This document shows, piece by piece, positions 11,333-21,590 of a DNA stretch of 64,000 bases. This DNA is from Zygnema cylindricum. Lineage: Eukaryota > Streptophyta > Zygnematophyceae > Zygnematales > Zygnemataceae. Position 1 is the stretch's first letter. Every line of letters starts with the position of its first letter. Location of the stretch: the NCBI GenBank assembly GCA_037447655.1, contig JBBHKE010001986.1, forward strand, positions 1 to 64,000, written 5' to 3'. A program made the translations under genes and the position numbers. The notes below the pieces were generated by a model, which was not told where the DNA came from, did no database searches, and worked only from the letters and a program-made list of their open reading frames with translations.

Positions 11333-12382
11333 TGTAGAAACTAATGGTTTTAAAGTATTTTCTAGGTCTGAAAAGAAATAAAGAAGCCGAGGCAGTCTAT
11401 CTCTAACTTCTCTCTCCAACTCTCAAACTTGTCGCAGTCACTGAGAAATTGGAGAGGAAGCTAGAGCCATGGCTACCTAGGCTATCCTGAGGTTTACGGG
11501 AAATTTATATTAGTTAAGGTTTATTTATTTAAAATGTCTGTGCCGGCGACAGGAATTGATCCTTGTACCTACCCGTCGGCAGATATGAAACAGCCGGTAT
11601 CCTTAGCCGTTAAGTCTAGGATTGGTGTTACGTAGTATATAGTTTGATAATTAATTAAATAGGTATACGTACGATAATTCATTTAACTATAATAGATTAC
11701 GGGATACATAGATCCGGTAATATATAAAGTACGGATTACGATACGGACTAAAAATCAATACCGCGCATTTGTTTCGTAAGTGAAACAAATACCGCGCATG
11801 TATTTATTACGGCTACGATTAAATTAGATTCTAATCGGACGGCCGCAATTAGCGCCGAGATCGCGGAGGAAGATTTCGGCGGTTTGTGGCCATCGCCACA
11901 TCGGATGACGCGTGGCGAAATTACGCTGGATCGTGGAATCTCCGGAGATTATGGCACCGAATCCGGATATGACATGTGTCGACATTTAGGCCATGTCGTA
12001 CAATGTCCGTACCTAAAGTACACCGGCAGCTGTACTTTTGCGTACGGAACTCTATTTTGATTGGTTCCGTACATCAGTAGATAGAGTCTGTGAGAGAGAT
12101 AGGACTTAGAAAAATTTAGAAGATAGGACCCTCTCTCCCAGAGAGCTTCTATACAAAAGGTCAACTTTGACCCTCCATAACTTACTGCTCAGGGGAGCAA
12201 ATTCAGAGATTCTTTTTGCTATCAACTCAGGGGAGTCTTACCTTCATAGGGGTGCAGGTGGTCAGGGTTTTTGTCTGCCAGGGTGGCAGTTATTTTTGCT
12301 GAAACACAAAGGGGTCAAGATTATCCTAGAGGCTTCTTCGAAGCTGTCTACTCTGAGGACTTATGGAGGTCTCGGAGTTTCA
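11333..12382 (+). repeat. 3' LTR of element A
   Basis: A 1050-bp direct repeat of 5958-7004, starting TGTAGAAAC and ending GTTTCA, followed at once by the target duplication TGGCT. Small substitutions and a few short indels separate the two copies. Confidence 0.93.
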
Positions 12383-14365
12383 TGGCTAACATCTGGTTTG
12401 CTACCTGTCCAAATCTCATAAGGAGTAGAGTCTACCGATCTTGATCCTATCCTATTCTTAATATAAACTGCACAATTTAGAGCCTCAACTCAGAATTTCG
12501 AATCCACATTTTTATCTGCGAACACCAACCTAGTGCTTCCCGTGAAAGTTCTTTTTAATCTCTTCGATGCCCCATTTTGTTTAGGGGAATACGGAATAGT
12601 AAGTAGGTGACTAATACCTTCCCCGAGTAAAAAGGTATCAAATTCTTTTTATGTATATTCACCACCATTGTTTGATCTAAGCTGCAAAATAGGTAAATCA
12701 TGAAGTTTTTCAACATATGCTTTATAGTGTTTGAAGTGACCTAACACTTCACTCTTCTCCTTCATGAAGTAAACTTTTGTAAACCGAGAGAAATCATCTA
12801 TGAAGGTATATTTCATTCCCCCAGCATATGGAACCTTCGCATGACCAAAAACATCCGAATGAATTTGTTGTAAAAGTTTTGTGGACCGATACTCAAACTC
12901 TTCAGGAAATGGTAGTCTGTGGATTTTTCCAAAGCGCAGCCATCACATGTTTTGACCGGCTAATCTGTGATTGTTACACCCTCTATTTTTCCAGCAAAGA
13001 CCATTTTTCTCAAACTATCATAGTGTACATGGCCTAATCTTTTATGCCACAACTCATTCGAATGCAAAACACCGGAGTAGAGAACGTCATTCTCCTTAGT
13101 ATTAGCGATATCTATTCTGTACGTCTTGCTATTATCTCTAGTACTTGTAACTGCGACTTTACCATTTTTGCGAACAACCTACCTACCATTTTTCAAATAA
13201 ACCTCAAAGCCTTTACTCTCTACCAAGGACGTAGCCAACAAATTTTTCTTAAAACCGGGCACAAATAAGACATTGTGAAGAGTTCTTTCAGTTGCTTTGC
13301 CCTCCACATCCACCAGCAAAGACACATCACCCACAACACGAGTGTGAACACTCATTCCACAAGCATAATAAATATTTTTCTCCGGCATTGTTTTCATATC
13401 TTTGAAGATAGCTTTGTTCCAGCACATGTGGGTTGACGCTCATGTATCCATTATCCATCTAGGGTCCTTCGCGCCCTCTATCGCTGCCACCATAGCAAAT
13501 AGATCCGCCTCATCCTCCTCAGAAAATGCCAAAGTCTCGTCTTAGAGTGATGAAGAGGCTGAAAACAATGCATTTCCACGAGGTGTAGGCCCCGTGAAGT
13601 TTTTGTAAAACTGCTTTTTTGCCACCCCGGCCTGTATAAACTTGTATCATTAGCTTATTTTAGCTTAAGACAAAATTTGTATTCATGACCTCTCTCAATA
13701 CAATAAAAACATGCATTGTTGGATTGTCTATTCCCAACCTGACTAAATTGTTTGAGCTGATTAAACTAACCTTTCCTCTCAAATTCCGAATTAAAAACCT
13801 CAATCTGCTCAACACTGAGAATATTCGATGTAGCTTCCTCCTCTAGCAAAATATTGATAGCTAACTATAAAGTCCAACTAGCTTTATCTTTCTGTTTGAG
13901 CATATCAAATGCTCCTTTCATACTACGAGGGAGACCCCGCATGAGTAATGCTGTCTGTTGAAACTGAGGAAACTCCCCACCTGCACAAGCATGTGCATCT
14001 ACAAAGATACGAAACTTGTTAGAATATTTAGCCATTGTACCGCCAGTGTATTTATATTCCCAAATTTGATATCAATTGTTTTTTTCATTTTTATCAGAGA
14101 CATAGCTAAGTCCTCAAATATACAAAATTTCATAATAGAACGAGCTTGCGTAATTTTCTTAGACCATGACGGATCAGATTCATCCAGCGAACCATCCAAT
14201 ATGTCGAAAAGATTGACATTCTCAAAATGTGTCTCCACCATATCCGCCCAGTAAACAAACTTTTCTCCGGAAAAAAATAGGAATTATTGATAAAAGGCCC
14301 ATAACCTGTTGTTCTACGACCACCGGTGCAGGTGGAGAAGCAGGAGTAGTAGTAGAAGTAGACAT
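12383..14365 (-). pseudogene. element B copia gag, protease and integrase, N-terminal half
   Basis: Gag starts at the minus-strand ATG at 14365 (MSTSTTT, then VEQQVMG). A degenerate zinc knuckle CFYCIERGHEYKFC lies at about 13695-13735. The protease (about 13460-13200) reads WIMDT-stop-ASTHMC, so the catalytic D-T-G has its Gly codon changed to TGA. Pre-integrase and integrase follow down to 12383, where the frame stops because element A interrupts it. It resumes at 5957. Many stops and frameshifts make this a pseudogene. Typical plant copia gag-pol content is inferred from motif order. Confidence 0.85.
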
Positions 14366-15155
14366 GATACACTCTCAGAAGCTATCAAGAATCCTACCAA
14401 GCAGTTGTTTACAAGTGCTCACCAAATCTTATAAAACCATCCATACCTCACAAAACTCTATCACAATATAGAGCAGCATAAACACTGTCATTTCCCAAAG
14501 TTTCATCACAATTGACTTGACAACACTCAAGATATAATACTCAGAAGTTTCCTAAAACTGTCTGCAGTTTACTACTTGGAAGTCTGGATTCATAAAATGC
14601 TCTAAGTCCTAAGTCTTATACTCGCGGTGTTCTACCGCCGATACAAGTGTACTTGAGAGGTACGTCCAAAATCAACCCACCTAGTGAGATCTACGTGTTC
14701 TTAATCCTGCCAACCCAATATATCATCGTACAGCCAATATTACTCAGAATCTATATCAAGTGATTGTACAAATACTTGTCGGCTAAATCACTTGTGATAC
14801 TCTTATGAATCTCGTCCGTTGACTTAATTCATATCAATTGCAGTTGCGTTGTCCCGTACCGGATCACATTCATATCACCCGCGGATGCGGTGTCCCGTAC
14901 CGAATCATATTCAAGATAACAGCAGTTGCGTTGTCTGTACGGATCATATCCAAAGTAACCGTAGTTGCGTTGTCCTGTCATTGTCGCAGCTTCGCTGCTG
15001 GGCTGCTTTGTTTGCGGAGCAGCTGCAGTGCTGCGCTGCTTTGTCTACATAGCATCTGCGTTGTCTTGTAGTGCACCTGTGAACTTACGTAACAAATTAC
15101 TACCTTTCTGCCGTCACACTAATTTACTGAGACTTAAAGTTTTCCAAAATCAACA
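14366..15155 (-). repeat. 5' LTR and leader of copia element B (right copy)
   Basis: It matches 1794-2069 plus 3103-3665. On the minus strand it begins TGTTGATTTTGG at 15155 and runs to the gag ATG at 14365. It carries the GCAGTTGCGTTGTCC repeats (about 14838-15075). Here the AGAGG target site used by the solo LTR at 2070-3102 is intact. I could not place the primer binding site or the exact LTR end. Confidence 0.8.
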
Positions 15156-15266
15156 AGTACAGGCTATCAGATGGCCATTCTTCGTTAGGTTTTCGATTAC
15201 CGACAGGTAGATGTAGGGATACCGTACATAGAATTGACATCGGAGTTGATGATGTCAGCAGACGCG

Positions 15267-15769
15267 TCACCGCGAATCGTAATTTTAGTAATGAAAAAAT
15301 TAGATTACAAAAACTAAAAAAAACAATTAGAGTAATAAACGCTAATTTGTGTGATAGAGCTGTTTCAACTATGAAGTTTACTCTAATTTATTTAAGTACT
15401 CTGATTTGGCACGCTAATATCCTCTACTGTAAATAAGGTATTTGTACAGAATTTGGCAAAACGTATAGTTTATCGTCACTATGACGTTTACATTACGCGG
15501 TTTGTTAAAACTAGTTACATGATAACGACCTGTATTAAATCATTATTTGTACTTTTATACTTAATAAAGTACAATTTTTCACGGTCGAGGGTCGTCCGTA
15601 CTCCACACTATTTAAAATGAACCTCTATTAGAATTAAAAACGCTTATTAAACTTTACCTTAAATAGAATAATGAAAAAATTAGAATCATTTACTCTGTTT
15701 CATGTGGTAGAGTCAAAATTTCGAGCGACCGAATTAGAGAAATTTACTCTAATTACGATTCGCGGTGTA
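15267..15769. mobile_element. TA-target MITE, family A2-type (about 503 bp), copy 1
   Basis: Left end CACCGCGAATCGTAATTTTAG, right end CTAATTACGATTCGCGGTGTA. It shares its whole internal sequence (GTATAGTTTATCGTCACTATGACG, CACGGTCG, ACTCCACACTATTTA) with the copy at 25513-26017. The left TA has changed to TC. It is non-coding, with AT-rich arms containing ACTCTAATT/AATTAGAGT inverted repeats. Confidence 0.85.
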
Positions 15770-15772
15770 CAG

Positions 15773-15975
15773 TACACCTTGAATCGGTATTAGCGTATAG
15801 AAATTATTAGTGTAAAGAAAAAATTAGCGGCATTCATTCTAATTTAGTGCAAAGAGACGTGGCAGATTATGGTCCACGTCTTTAAATAGTGTAATTTATT
15901 ATATTTAAGGTATCAATGTCCAAATTGTGGGGTGCCGATATAGCGTACATAAGGCTAATAACGATTCACGGTGTA
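15773..15975. mobile_element. TA-target MITE, family C copy 2
   Basis: It begins TACACCTTGAATCGGTATTA and ends AATAACGATTCACGGTGTA, about 203 bp. The core AATTTAGTGCAAAGAGACGTGGCAGATTATGGTCC is shared with copies at 24977-25179 and 16271-16662. It lies only 3 bases from the preceding MITE. Confidence 0.85.
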
Positions 15976-16270
15976 ATGTAATCTTCCGTTTCGCAGGTGT
16001 GGCAACTGGCAAGCCTATGAGAGCACCCCTAATGGTGTCATTATTTCTCAAAGTTCTCTCCAGTGTTTATCGAGCTACATGTGCGTATGTACGACTAATA
16101 ATACTGATGGAAGATGCGTCAATTCAGGTTATTCTTTTGTTTCCATCCACAAAAAACCACCGACGTTGACATTGTTTGTCCACTTGTTGACTAACATTTA
16201 GCCGTTATGATCAGCAATAAAATCGAGTCAATGCAGAAAAACTTTCTCTTAAAGTGCAAATAGACAACAG
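15976..16270. other. intergenic, no recognised feature
   Basis: About 295 bases between two family C elements. No supported reading frame, RNA or terminal repeat was found. Confidence 0.4.
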
Positions 16271-16662
16271 TACACCTTGAATCGTTATTAGTGTAAAGAA
16301 AAAACTACACCGCGCATCGTTATTAGTTTCAAAGTTTAAATAGCGTAAAAAAAAATTTATTGTTATTGATTCTAATTAAGTGCCAAAACGTGGCAGAATA
16401 TGGTCCACATCCTTAAATAGAGTTGCTAATTTAATTTCGAAAATCATGTATACTAATTGCCGAAAAAATTCAAGATTTTAAGAACCCAAATTAGAGTTAA
16501 TAACACTAATAACGATACGCGGTGTAGCGTCATTCATTCTAATTTAGTGCCAAGAGACGTGGCAGCTTTTGATCCACGTCCTTAAATAGTGTAATGTATT
16601 ATATTAAAGGTATCAATGTCAAAATTTTGGGGTGCAGTTATAGCGTACATAAGGCTAATAAC
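16271..16662. mobile_element. TA-target MITE, family C copy 3, split and truncated
   Basis: The left part (16271-16305) starts TACACCTTGAATCGTTATTAG and stops in AAAAAC. The right part (16525-16662) resumes GCGTCATTCATTCTAATTTAG and continues to AAGGCTAATAAC. Joined across a single TA, they recreate the family C sequence as seen at 24977 and 15773. The inserted block is 16306-16526. The right terminus (GATTCACGGTGTA) is replaced by a family H element. Confidence 0.85.
16306..16526. mobile_element. MITE inserted into another MITE at a TA (copy C4)
   Basis: TACACCGCGCATCGTTATTAG ... CTAATAACGATACGCGGTGTA, about 220 bp, sits exactly at the TTA of a family C element. The flanking TA is duplicated. 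Its interior (AAGTGCCAAAACGTGGCAGAATATGG) is a diverged relative of family C, so one family member jumped into another. Confidence 0.88.
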
Positions 16663-16807
16663 TAGTGTTGTGTATCGATAAGCATTTAGCGATAACCGAT
16701 ATGGACCTTTTTTCGGGTTCCCGATAATCGATATATTGGTTCAAGTTATCGTTATAGGTCGTATCGCCGATAAGTAGCCAATAATATCGGGTACTTATCG
16801 GCGATAA
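16663..16807. mobile_element. hAT-like MITE, family H copy 1, truncated
   Basis: It starts TAGTGTTGTGTATCGATAAG directly after CTAATAAC within the family C terminus, and is cut on the right by the A-family LTR that starts at 16808. It is full of TATCG and CGATA motifs, as in the intact copy at 35496-35940. Confidence 0.7.
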
Positions 16808-17170
16808 TGTAGAAACTAATGGTTTTAAAGTATTTTCTAGGTCTAAAAAGAAATAAAGAAGCCGAGGCAGTCTATCTCTAACTTCTCTCTCCAACTCTCA
16901 AACTTGTCGCAGTCACTGAGAAATTGGAGAGGAAGCTAGAGCCATGGCTACCTAGGCTATCCTGAGGTTTACGGGAAATTTATATTAGTTAGGGTTTATT
17001 TATTTAAAATGTATGTGCAGGCGACAGGATTTGATCCTGGTACCTACCGGCCGGCAGACAGGAAATAGCTGGAAGCCTTAGCCGTTAAGTCTAGGATTAA
17101 TGTTACGTAGTATATAGTTTGATAATTAATTAAATATGTATACGTACGATAAATCATTTAACTGTAATAG
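16808..17170 (+). repeat. 5' part of an A-family LTR
   Basis: It matches the first 360 or so bases of the LTR of element A (TGTAGAAACTAATGG onward) with a few differences, including its own version of the tRNA-like module. It ends abruptly at CTGTAATAG, where gag sequence follows. Confidence 0.9.
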
Positions 17171-17489
17171 AAGGAGAGGTGGTGGACAAAGGAAAGGAGA
17201 AGGAGACGACCACACCAATAGCAACTGGTTCGACATTCATGTCACCTATTCCGAGGAATGAGGAGAATGATACTGAAACCAAGGACTTCAACAATATGGC
17301 GGCAAAGCACTTCATCCTACGCCATCTCACTCAAGGACTAGCATGTCCTCATTTGCAGGTAGAAAGGGCATCCAATCTTTGGATGGCTCTCATAGAGATG
17401 TACCGGAGTGGTACGATTCAGCAACAACAGTTGGCTGGTCAGAAAGTTAATGAGTATGTATACAAAGGGGGAAATATGTTGGATTTTTG
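17171..17489 (+). pseudogene. A-family gag fragment fused to the LTR, next to an assembly gap
   Basis: It reads the same as 7219-7537 of element A as far as I can compare (VDKGKEKETTTPIATG through KGGNMLDF), and then meets the N gap. The missing sequence between LTR and gag corresponds to about 900 bases of element A. The junction has only a short AG/AGA microhomology. It may be a real internal deletion or an assembly join at the gap. Confidence 0.85.
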
Positions 17490-17499
17490 NNNNNNNNNN
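17490..17499. other. assembly gap (10 N)
   Basis: Ten N bases. The size is likely a placeholder. Sequence on the two sides is unrelated (copia gag on the left, CT-rich DNA on the right). Confidence 0.99.
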
Positions 17500-17523
17500 T
17501 TACTTCTAATTCCCAATAAATCT

Positions 17524-17556
17524 CTTCTTTCTCTCTCTCTCTCTCCCTCTCTCTAA
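17524..17556. repeat. CT microsatellite
   Basis: A short run of TCTCTCTC and CCCTCTCTCT directly after the gap. Confidence 0.8.
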
Positions 17557-17808
17557 ATAACCCTTAATCTTCATTATTTTATCCCAATACTATGAAATAC
17601 TCACCCAAGCCTTCGCAATCAGTCACGAATTCCCCCTTGTTCGAATTCCCCCTTGTTCTTATTTTTGTTATTTTTTGTCATTTTTCTATGATGTTGTTGC
17701 ATGTTTATCATTCAATGCGCAGATAGCATGTCGGAGAACGTCATCCGGGATACATGCGTTCGACTTTGAAGAACGTCGAGAAGCTTTTAATTCGTATCCA
17801 CAAGGTCT

Positions 17809-18695
17809 ATGTATATTTCCACTTTGTATGACTTATACTCTTGTAGTTGTTTCCCAAAGTCCGCCACCAAAAAGTTTAACGAGCTTTGGAGCCAGAATCG
17901 ACTATTCGTTTCACAATCTCCGCCTCCGCATAATGAAACGAGTCCCACAAAATGTGGTGTTGAGGTCAAATTACAAAACCCTAGAAATAGAAGCGAAAAG
18001 TGGGACATGTTTGAAATGGAGAGTCTAAACGAGGCAAAGATGCAAGAGTTTATGCGAAGTTTTGATATTGGTAAGAAAGAAAAATTCGGAAACAGGGAGG
18101 AAAATTGGAGAAAATCACAAAAGCCAACCTTACAAATGATTACAAAAAAAAAGATTACATGGGTAAGAGTGGTGCCCAATCATATTTTGGCATGCAACAA
18201 AGGGAAATAACAAATAATGGGCTCCCATGCAGTTTTCCAAAATCATTTTTTGATAAAATAGATTTATGGTTACCAATGAGAGATGCCGTGAATCTGAAGG
18301 TGACTTGGGACACTAGTGATGAAGCACCAAAGTCGGGTAGGCCTTTAGGGGAGGAAGACGATTTAGTGATTCTGGAAGGAAACCCGAATGGACAGAGTGC
18401 TACAGGAGGTCAATCCAATGGGGGCATAGGTTTTCAAAAAAACTGTGACGATGTAAATGACCAAGGTGACAATAAAAACCAAAACGGGAAGAAAGACAAT
18501 AAGAATGAAGAAAAAGTTATCGGGCCACAGTCTCCTACCGAAAGTGAAAAGTTCACAACCACTCGGAAGCGAAAACGCGATGGTCATAAGGTTCAAGAAG
18601 AGGGCTCTTCACAATTGGTGAAAGAGCTTGGAGAAATGTTGAAAAAACCAACAAAAACCAAAATAGAGTACATCGAGAGCTTATTGGATCGGTGA
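17809..18695 (+). pseudogene. unrecognised charged protein, possible Harbinger accessory (Myb/SANT-like) ORF, frameshifted
   Basis: Two overlapping frames, 17809-18210 and 18105-18695, read as one protein if a single-base shift is allowed at the nine-A run 18144-18152. The N-terminal part has KKFNELWSQNR; the middle is Lys/Glu-rich (MRSFDIGKKEKFGNREENW). After the shift come SFFDKIDLWLP, a low-complexity Asn/Gly/Lys linker and a basic RKRKRD motif that could be a nuclear signal, then EYIESLLDR. I do not recognise a named domain. A Harbinger accessory role is inferred only from the transposase remnant at 21310-21590 on the other strand. It could instead be an unrelated host or transposon protein. 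Confidence 0.4.
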
Positions 18696-19130
18696 AAAAT
18701 ACACTTGACCGAATTGTAAATCAAGTGATGTCATCCATTGTTGCAACCAGGGAAAAAATACTCAAAAATTAATTATTCAAAATCTTTCTTCCGATGAATT
18801 TTTATAGTTTGAAAAGCTAGGTAATGACTTAGAATGATAAGAAACATGGAAAGGTGTTAGATTTGTTATAAGGTATCATCAAAATCAATTCCTACTAGTT
18901 TATGAATAAAAAAGAAGACATAATATAATGTCATTAAAAATTTTGTTTTTTTATTTTTATTTTGTGGTTTGGAGAGGAGTAAACTTTTTTGAAAAGATGT
19001 TTGCAGATGCTTCTATTTTTTAGACCTTTGTATCTTTAGAAAAATCAAAGCTAAAGTTAAATAATTATGTAATATTTTAATATATCAAACTAAAATTTAA
19101 TATATTTTCTCAGTTTTCTCTCGTCTCTTC
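18696..19130. other. AT-rich intergenic DNA
   Basis: AT-rich, with no terminal repeats or reading frame of note. It leads into the pyrimidine repeats. Confidence 0.4.
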
Positions 19131-19470
19131 TTAACCTTTATGTCTCTCCGTGTTTTTCTCTGTCTGTGTATCCTGTCTTTCCCCTCCCTCTTTAGTCTCT
19201 TTGTGAGTGTCTCTCCTGTCTCTCCCGTCTCTGTCTCTGTCTTGTCTTTTTGTGAGTGTCTTTCCTCTCTCTGTGAGTGGCTCTCGTGTCTCTCCCGTCT
19301 CTGTCCCGTCTCTGTCCTGTCTTTTTGTGAGTGTCTCTCCTCTCTCTGTGAGTGTCTCTCGTATCTCTCCTCTCCCTGTGAGTGTCTCTCGTGTCTCTCC
19401 CGTCTCTGTCCTGTCTTTCTGTGAGTGTCTCTCCTGTCTCTCTCCTTAATCTGTCTTTCATATTGTTGTA
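19131..19470. repeat. TGTCTCTCCTGTCTC minisatellite
   Basis: Tandem units such as GTGAGTGTCTCTCCTCTCTCT alternating with CGTCTCTGTCCTGTC. All frames look open in places because the unit lacks stops, so the predicted Ser/Leu/Cys-rich peptides are not evidence of genes. Confidence 0.9.
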
Positions 19471-19960
19471 CTAAATGTCTCTTTGTGTGTCTCTATGTTT
19501 TGTATATTGTCTGTGTTTTGTATATTTTCTCTTGTTGTACTAAATGTCTCTCTGTGTGTCTCTATGTTTTGTATATTGTCTGTGTTCTGTATATTTTCTC
19601 CTGTTGTACTAAATGTCTCTTTCTCCTGTTGTACTAAATGTCTCTGTATTTGTTTGTGTGTTCTATATATTGTCTCCTGTTGTATCAAATGTCTCTCTGT
19701 CTGTCTCTGTCTAACCCCGTCTTTGTACATTGTGTGTGTCTCTGTCTATCTCTGTCTTTGTATATTATGTGTGTCTCTATCTATCTTTGTCTTTGTATCT
19801 TGTTTGTCTATGTTTGTGTACATTGTCTCTATATATTGTCTCCTATCTTTGTCTTTGTATATTGTGTGTGTCTTTGTCTATCTCTGTCTTTGTATCTTGT
19901 TTGTCTATGTCTCTATACATTGTCTCTGTATATTGTCTCCTGTTGTACTGAAGAGAGTAG
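19471..19960. repeat. TCTCTGTGTG/TTTTGTATATTGTC tandem repeats
   Basis: A second repeat type: AAATGTCTCTCTGTGTGTC then TATGTTTTGTATATTGTC, in units of about 75 bases, then shorter TGTGTGTCTCTGTCTATC units. Homopurine on the minus strand, and non-coding in my judgement. Confidence 0.88.
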
Positions 19961-20600
19961 TATTTTACGTGAATCCTTAAATCTAAACATTATTGTTAAT
20001 AAAACAATACATTTGTGTTTTATACCGAGGATGGTAAGCCTGTAACTGAAAACTGAAACTTGAAACTGAGAACAACTGTAGCTGAATTTTGTAACTGGTA
20101 ACACATGGAATCCAAGGATGTGGTGTATCCTCAACTAGTACTCACCAAGACAGCAAAACAGACACACAAGCAGAGGGACAATATGTTCTGTTTCATAAAT
20201 GTAATGAAACATCCGTAATTTTACTATAAACAAAGATGTTAATAAGTTTAATAAATTTAATATACTTATTAACATAAAGAACACGAAAATACAGGATATG
20301 AATCTCAATTTATTTAGGGTTTTTGGCTAAATTTGTTAAGTTGTTTGCTTTACATTTTATATATGATTCACAAAAAGAAACCAACCAATACTATCGTTTA
20401 ATTATATTATATATTATAGAGATAAAATACTTGATTTGTATAATAAAGTAAATACATTTAGTATATAATTTAGTATATATGTTGTTACTAAAATAAAATT
20501 TATATATTAGTATATTTTTACGTTGGAATACTAATATTATTATTAATTAACATGCATTTTATATTTCTTAAGATGAAATACAATGTAATAATTAATTATG
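19961..20600. other. AT-rich spacer between repeat blocks
   Basis: AT-rich DNA with TTAATAAGTTTAATAAA-like motifs. No gene found. Confidence 0.4.
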
Positions 20601-21020
20601 TTAAGGTAGGCACACAAACAGAGAGACAAAGAGACATAAAACAAAGAGAAAAAGACACACAGACACAAAGACACAAAGACACACAAGACAAAAGATAGAA
20701 ACAGAGAGACGGATATAGACAGATACAAAGACAAAGAGATGGAGCACATTAAAGAGATGAAGACCGAGAGGCAAATATAGTTAGAAGACAGACAGAGAGA
20801 TAGAGAGACAGACAAAGACACAAGGCAGAGGGAGACAAAGAGACATGGGAGATAACTAGATAGAGACAAAGAGACATGGACAGAACGACAAGACAAATAG
20901 ATAGGTGACAAATAGACAGTACACAAAGATATAGTGAAATAGACAGACACAGCGAGACGTAAAGCCAAAAGACAAAGAGATAGAGGCAACGACAAGGCAA
21001 CGACAGGGTGCGATAGGGGA
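20601..21020. repeat. AGACAAAGAGACA purine repeat block
   Basis: Degenerate repeats of AGACAAAGAGACATG and GACAGACAGAGAGATAG. This is the reverse-complement style of the TGTCTCTTTGTCT repeats at 19131-19960, so the two blocks face each other as imperfect inverted repeats about 650 bases apart. Minus-strand frames here are artefacts of the repeat. Confidence 0.88.
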
Positions 21021-21309
21021 GGACTATAACAAGGGGCAAGACATAGCCATGGCCACAAAATACAAATTAGAATAAAAACACTAAAAATTGCAAGCGAAGT
21101 GTAAGAAAACTTAAAACAAAATTGTTGGATATGCTATTCAACTGCAATTAGAATGTAATACATCGCACTAAACATCTGTAGTAGAAGTTATTTTGCTAAA
21201 CCCATAATCGTTAATATTGTACAAAAAAATGTAAAATAAAGACAAAAATTGGCTAACTGTCGTCACCCTACATACAACAGATCAAAATCGCTACTCATCA
21301 AGGTCCATG

Positions 21310-21590
21310 TCAACCGTAGTATCTTCCCCATTGGAAAACACTACCGCTTGCATGCATTTTTTCTTTGAAATTTTCCCCCAATTTTGATCTTCTAAAAACT
21401 GTAGAATCATGAATCGATCTCGGTGATCCCAAATTTAGGTCTATAAACCTCATTCGGTGGTCTACAACAGCGTGCACCACCATTGAATATTTTTTTTTGC
21501 ATCAAAATAGTCTATCGGCGACATATCTTTCCCAAGTGTAATTACAATGTGTGTGCACTCAATAGCACCAACACAGTTCGGCAACCCTTT
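21310..21590 (-). pseudogene. PIF/Harbinger DDE transposase fragment
   Basis: The minus strand from 21590 reads GLPNCVGAIECTHI, then SPIDYFDAKKN. A shift in the ten-base T run near 21488-21497 leads to VVDHRMRFIDLNLGSPRSIHD and STVFRRSKL, ending in TGA at 21310. GLPNC-GAID-THI, DYFDRKKNYS and GSxHDSxVFRxSxL are conserved blocks of the DDE_Tnp_4 nuclease of PIF/Harbinger elements. The first catalytic Asp appears as Glu (GAIEC), and the second (IHDS) is kept. Only the middle of the nuclease is recognisable; the N-terminal part and the third acidic residue were not found. It is a dead transposase. Confidence 0.82.

Larger units (their letters stand above)
5958..12382 (+). mobile_element. full-length Ty1/copia retrotransposon A, inserted in element B
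   Basis: Two direct LTRs (5958-7004, 11333-12382) start TGTAGAAACTAATGG and end GAGTTTCA. They are flanked by the 5-bp target duplication TGGCT (5953-5957 and 12383-12387). Between them lie gag, zinc knuckle, protease, integrase, RT and RNase H in copia order. Removing the element rejoins the integrase frame of B on the minus strand. The LTRs are close to each other in sequence, so insertion is fairly recent, but gag-pol carries about half a dozen lesions. The element needs another copy for movement. Confidence 0.95.

Noticed and set aside
19140-20045. Open frames of 70-165 residues, rich in Ser, Leu, Cys and Val
   Set aside because: They come from TGTCTC-type tandem repeats that lack stops in several frames on both strands. 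No domain or codon signal.
20543-21058. 171-residue minus-strand frame, Leu/Ser/Cys-rich
   Set aside because: Same cause: a purine repeat read in reverse.
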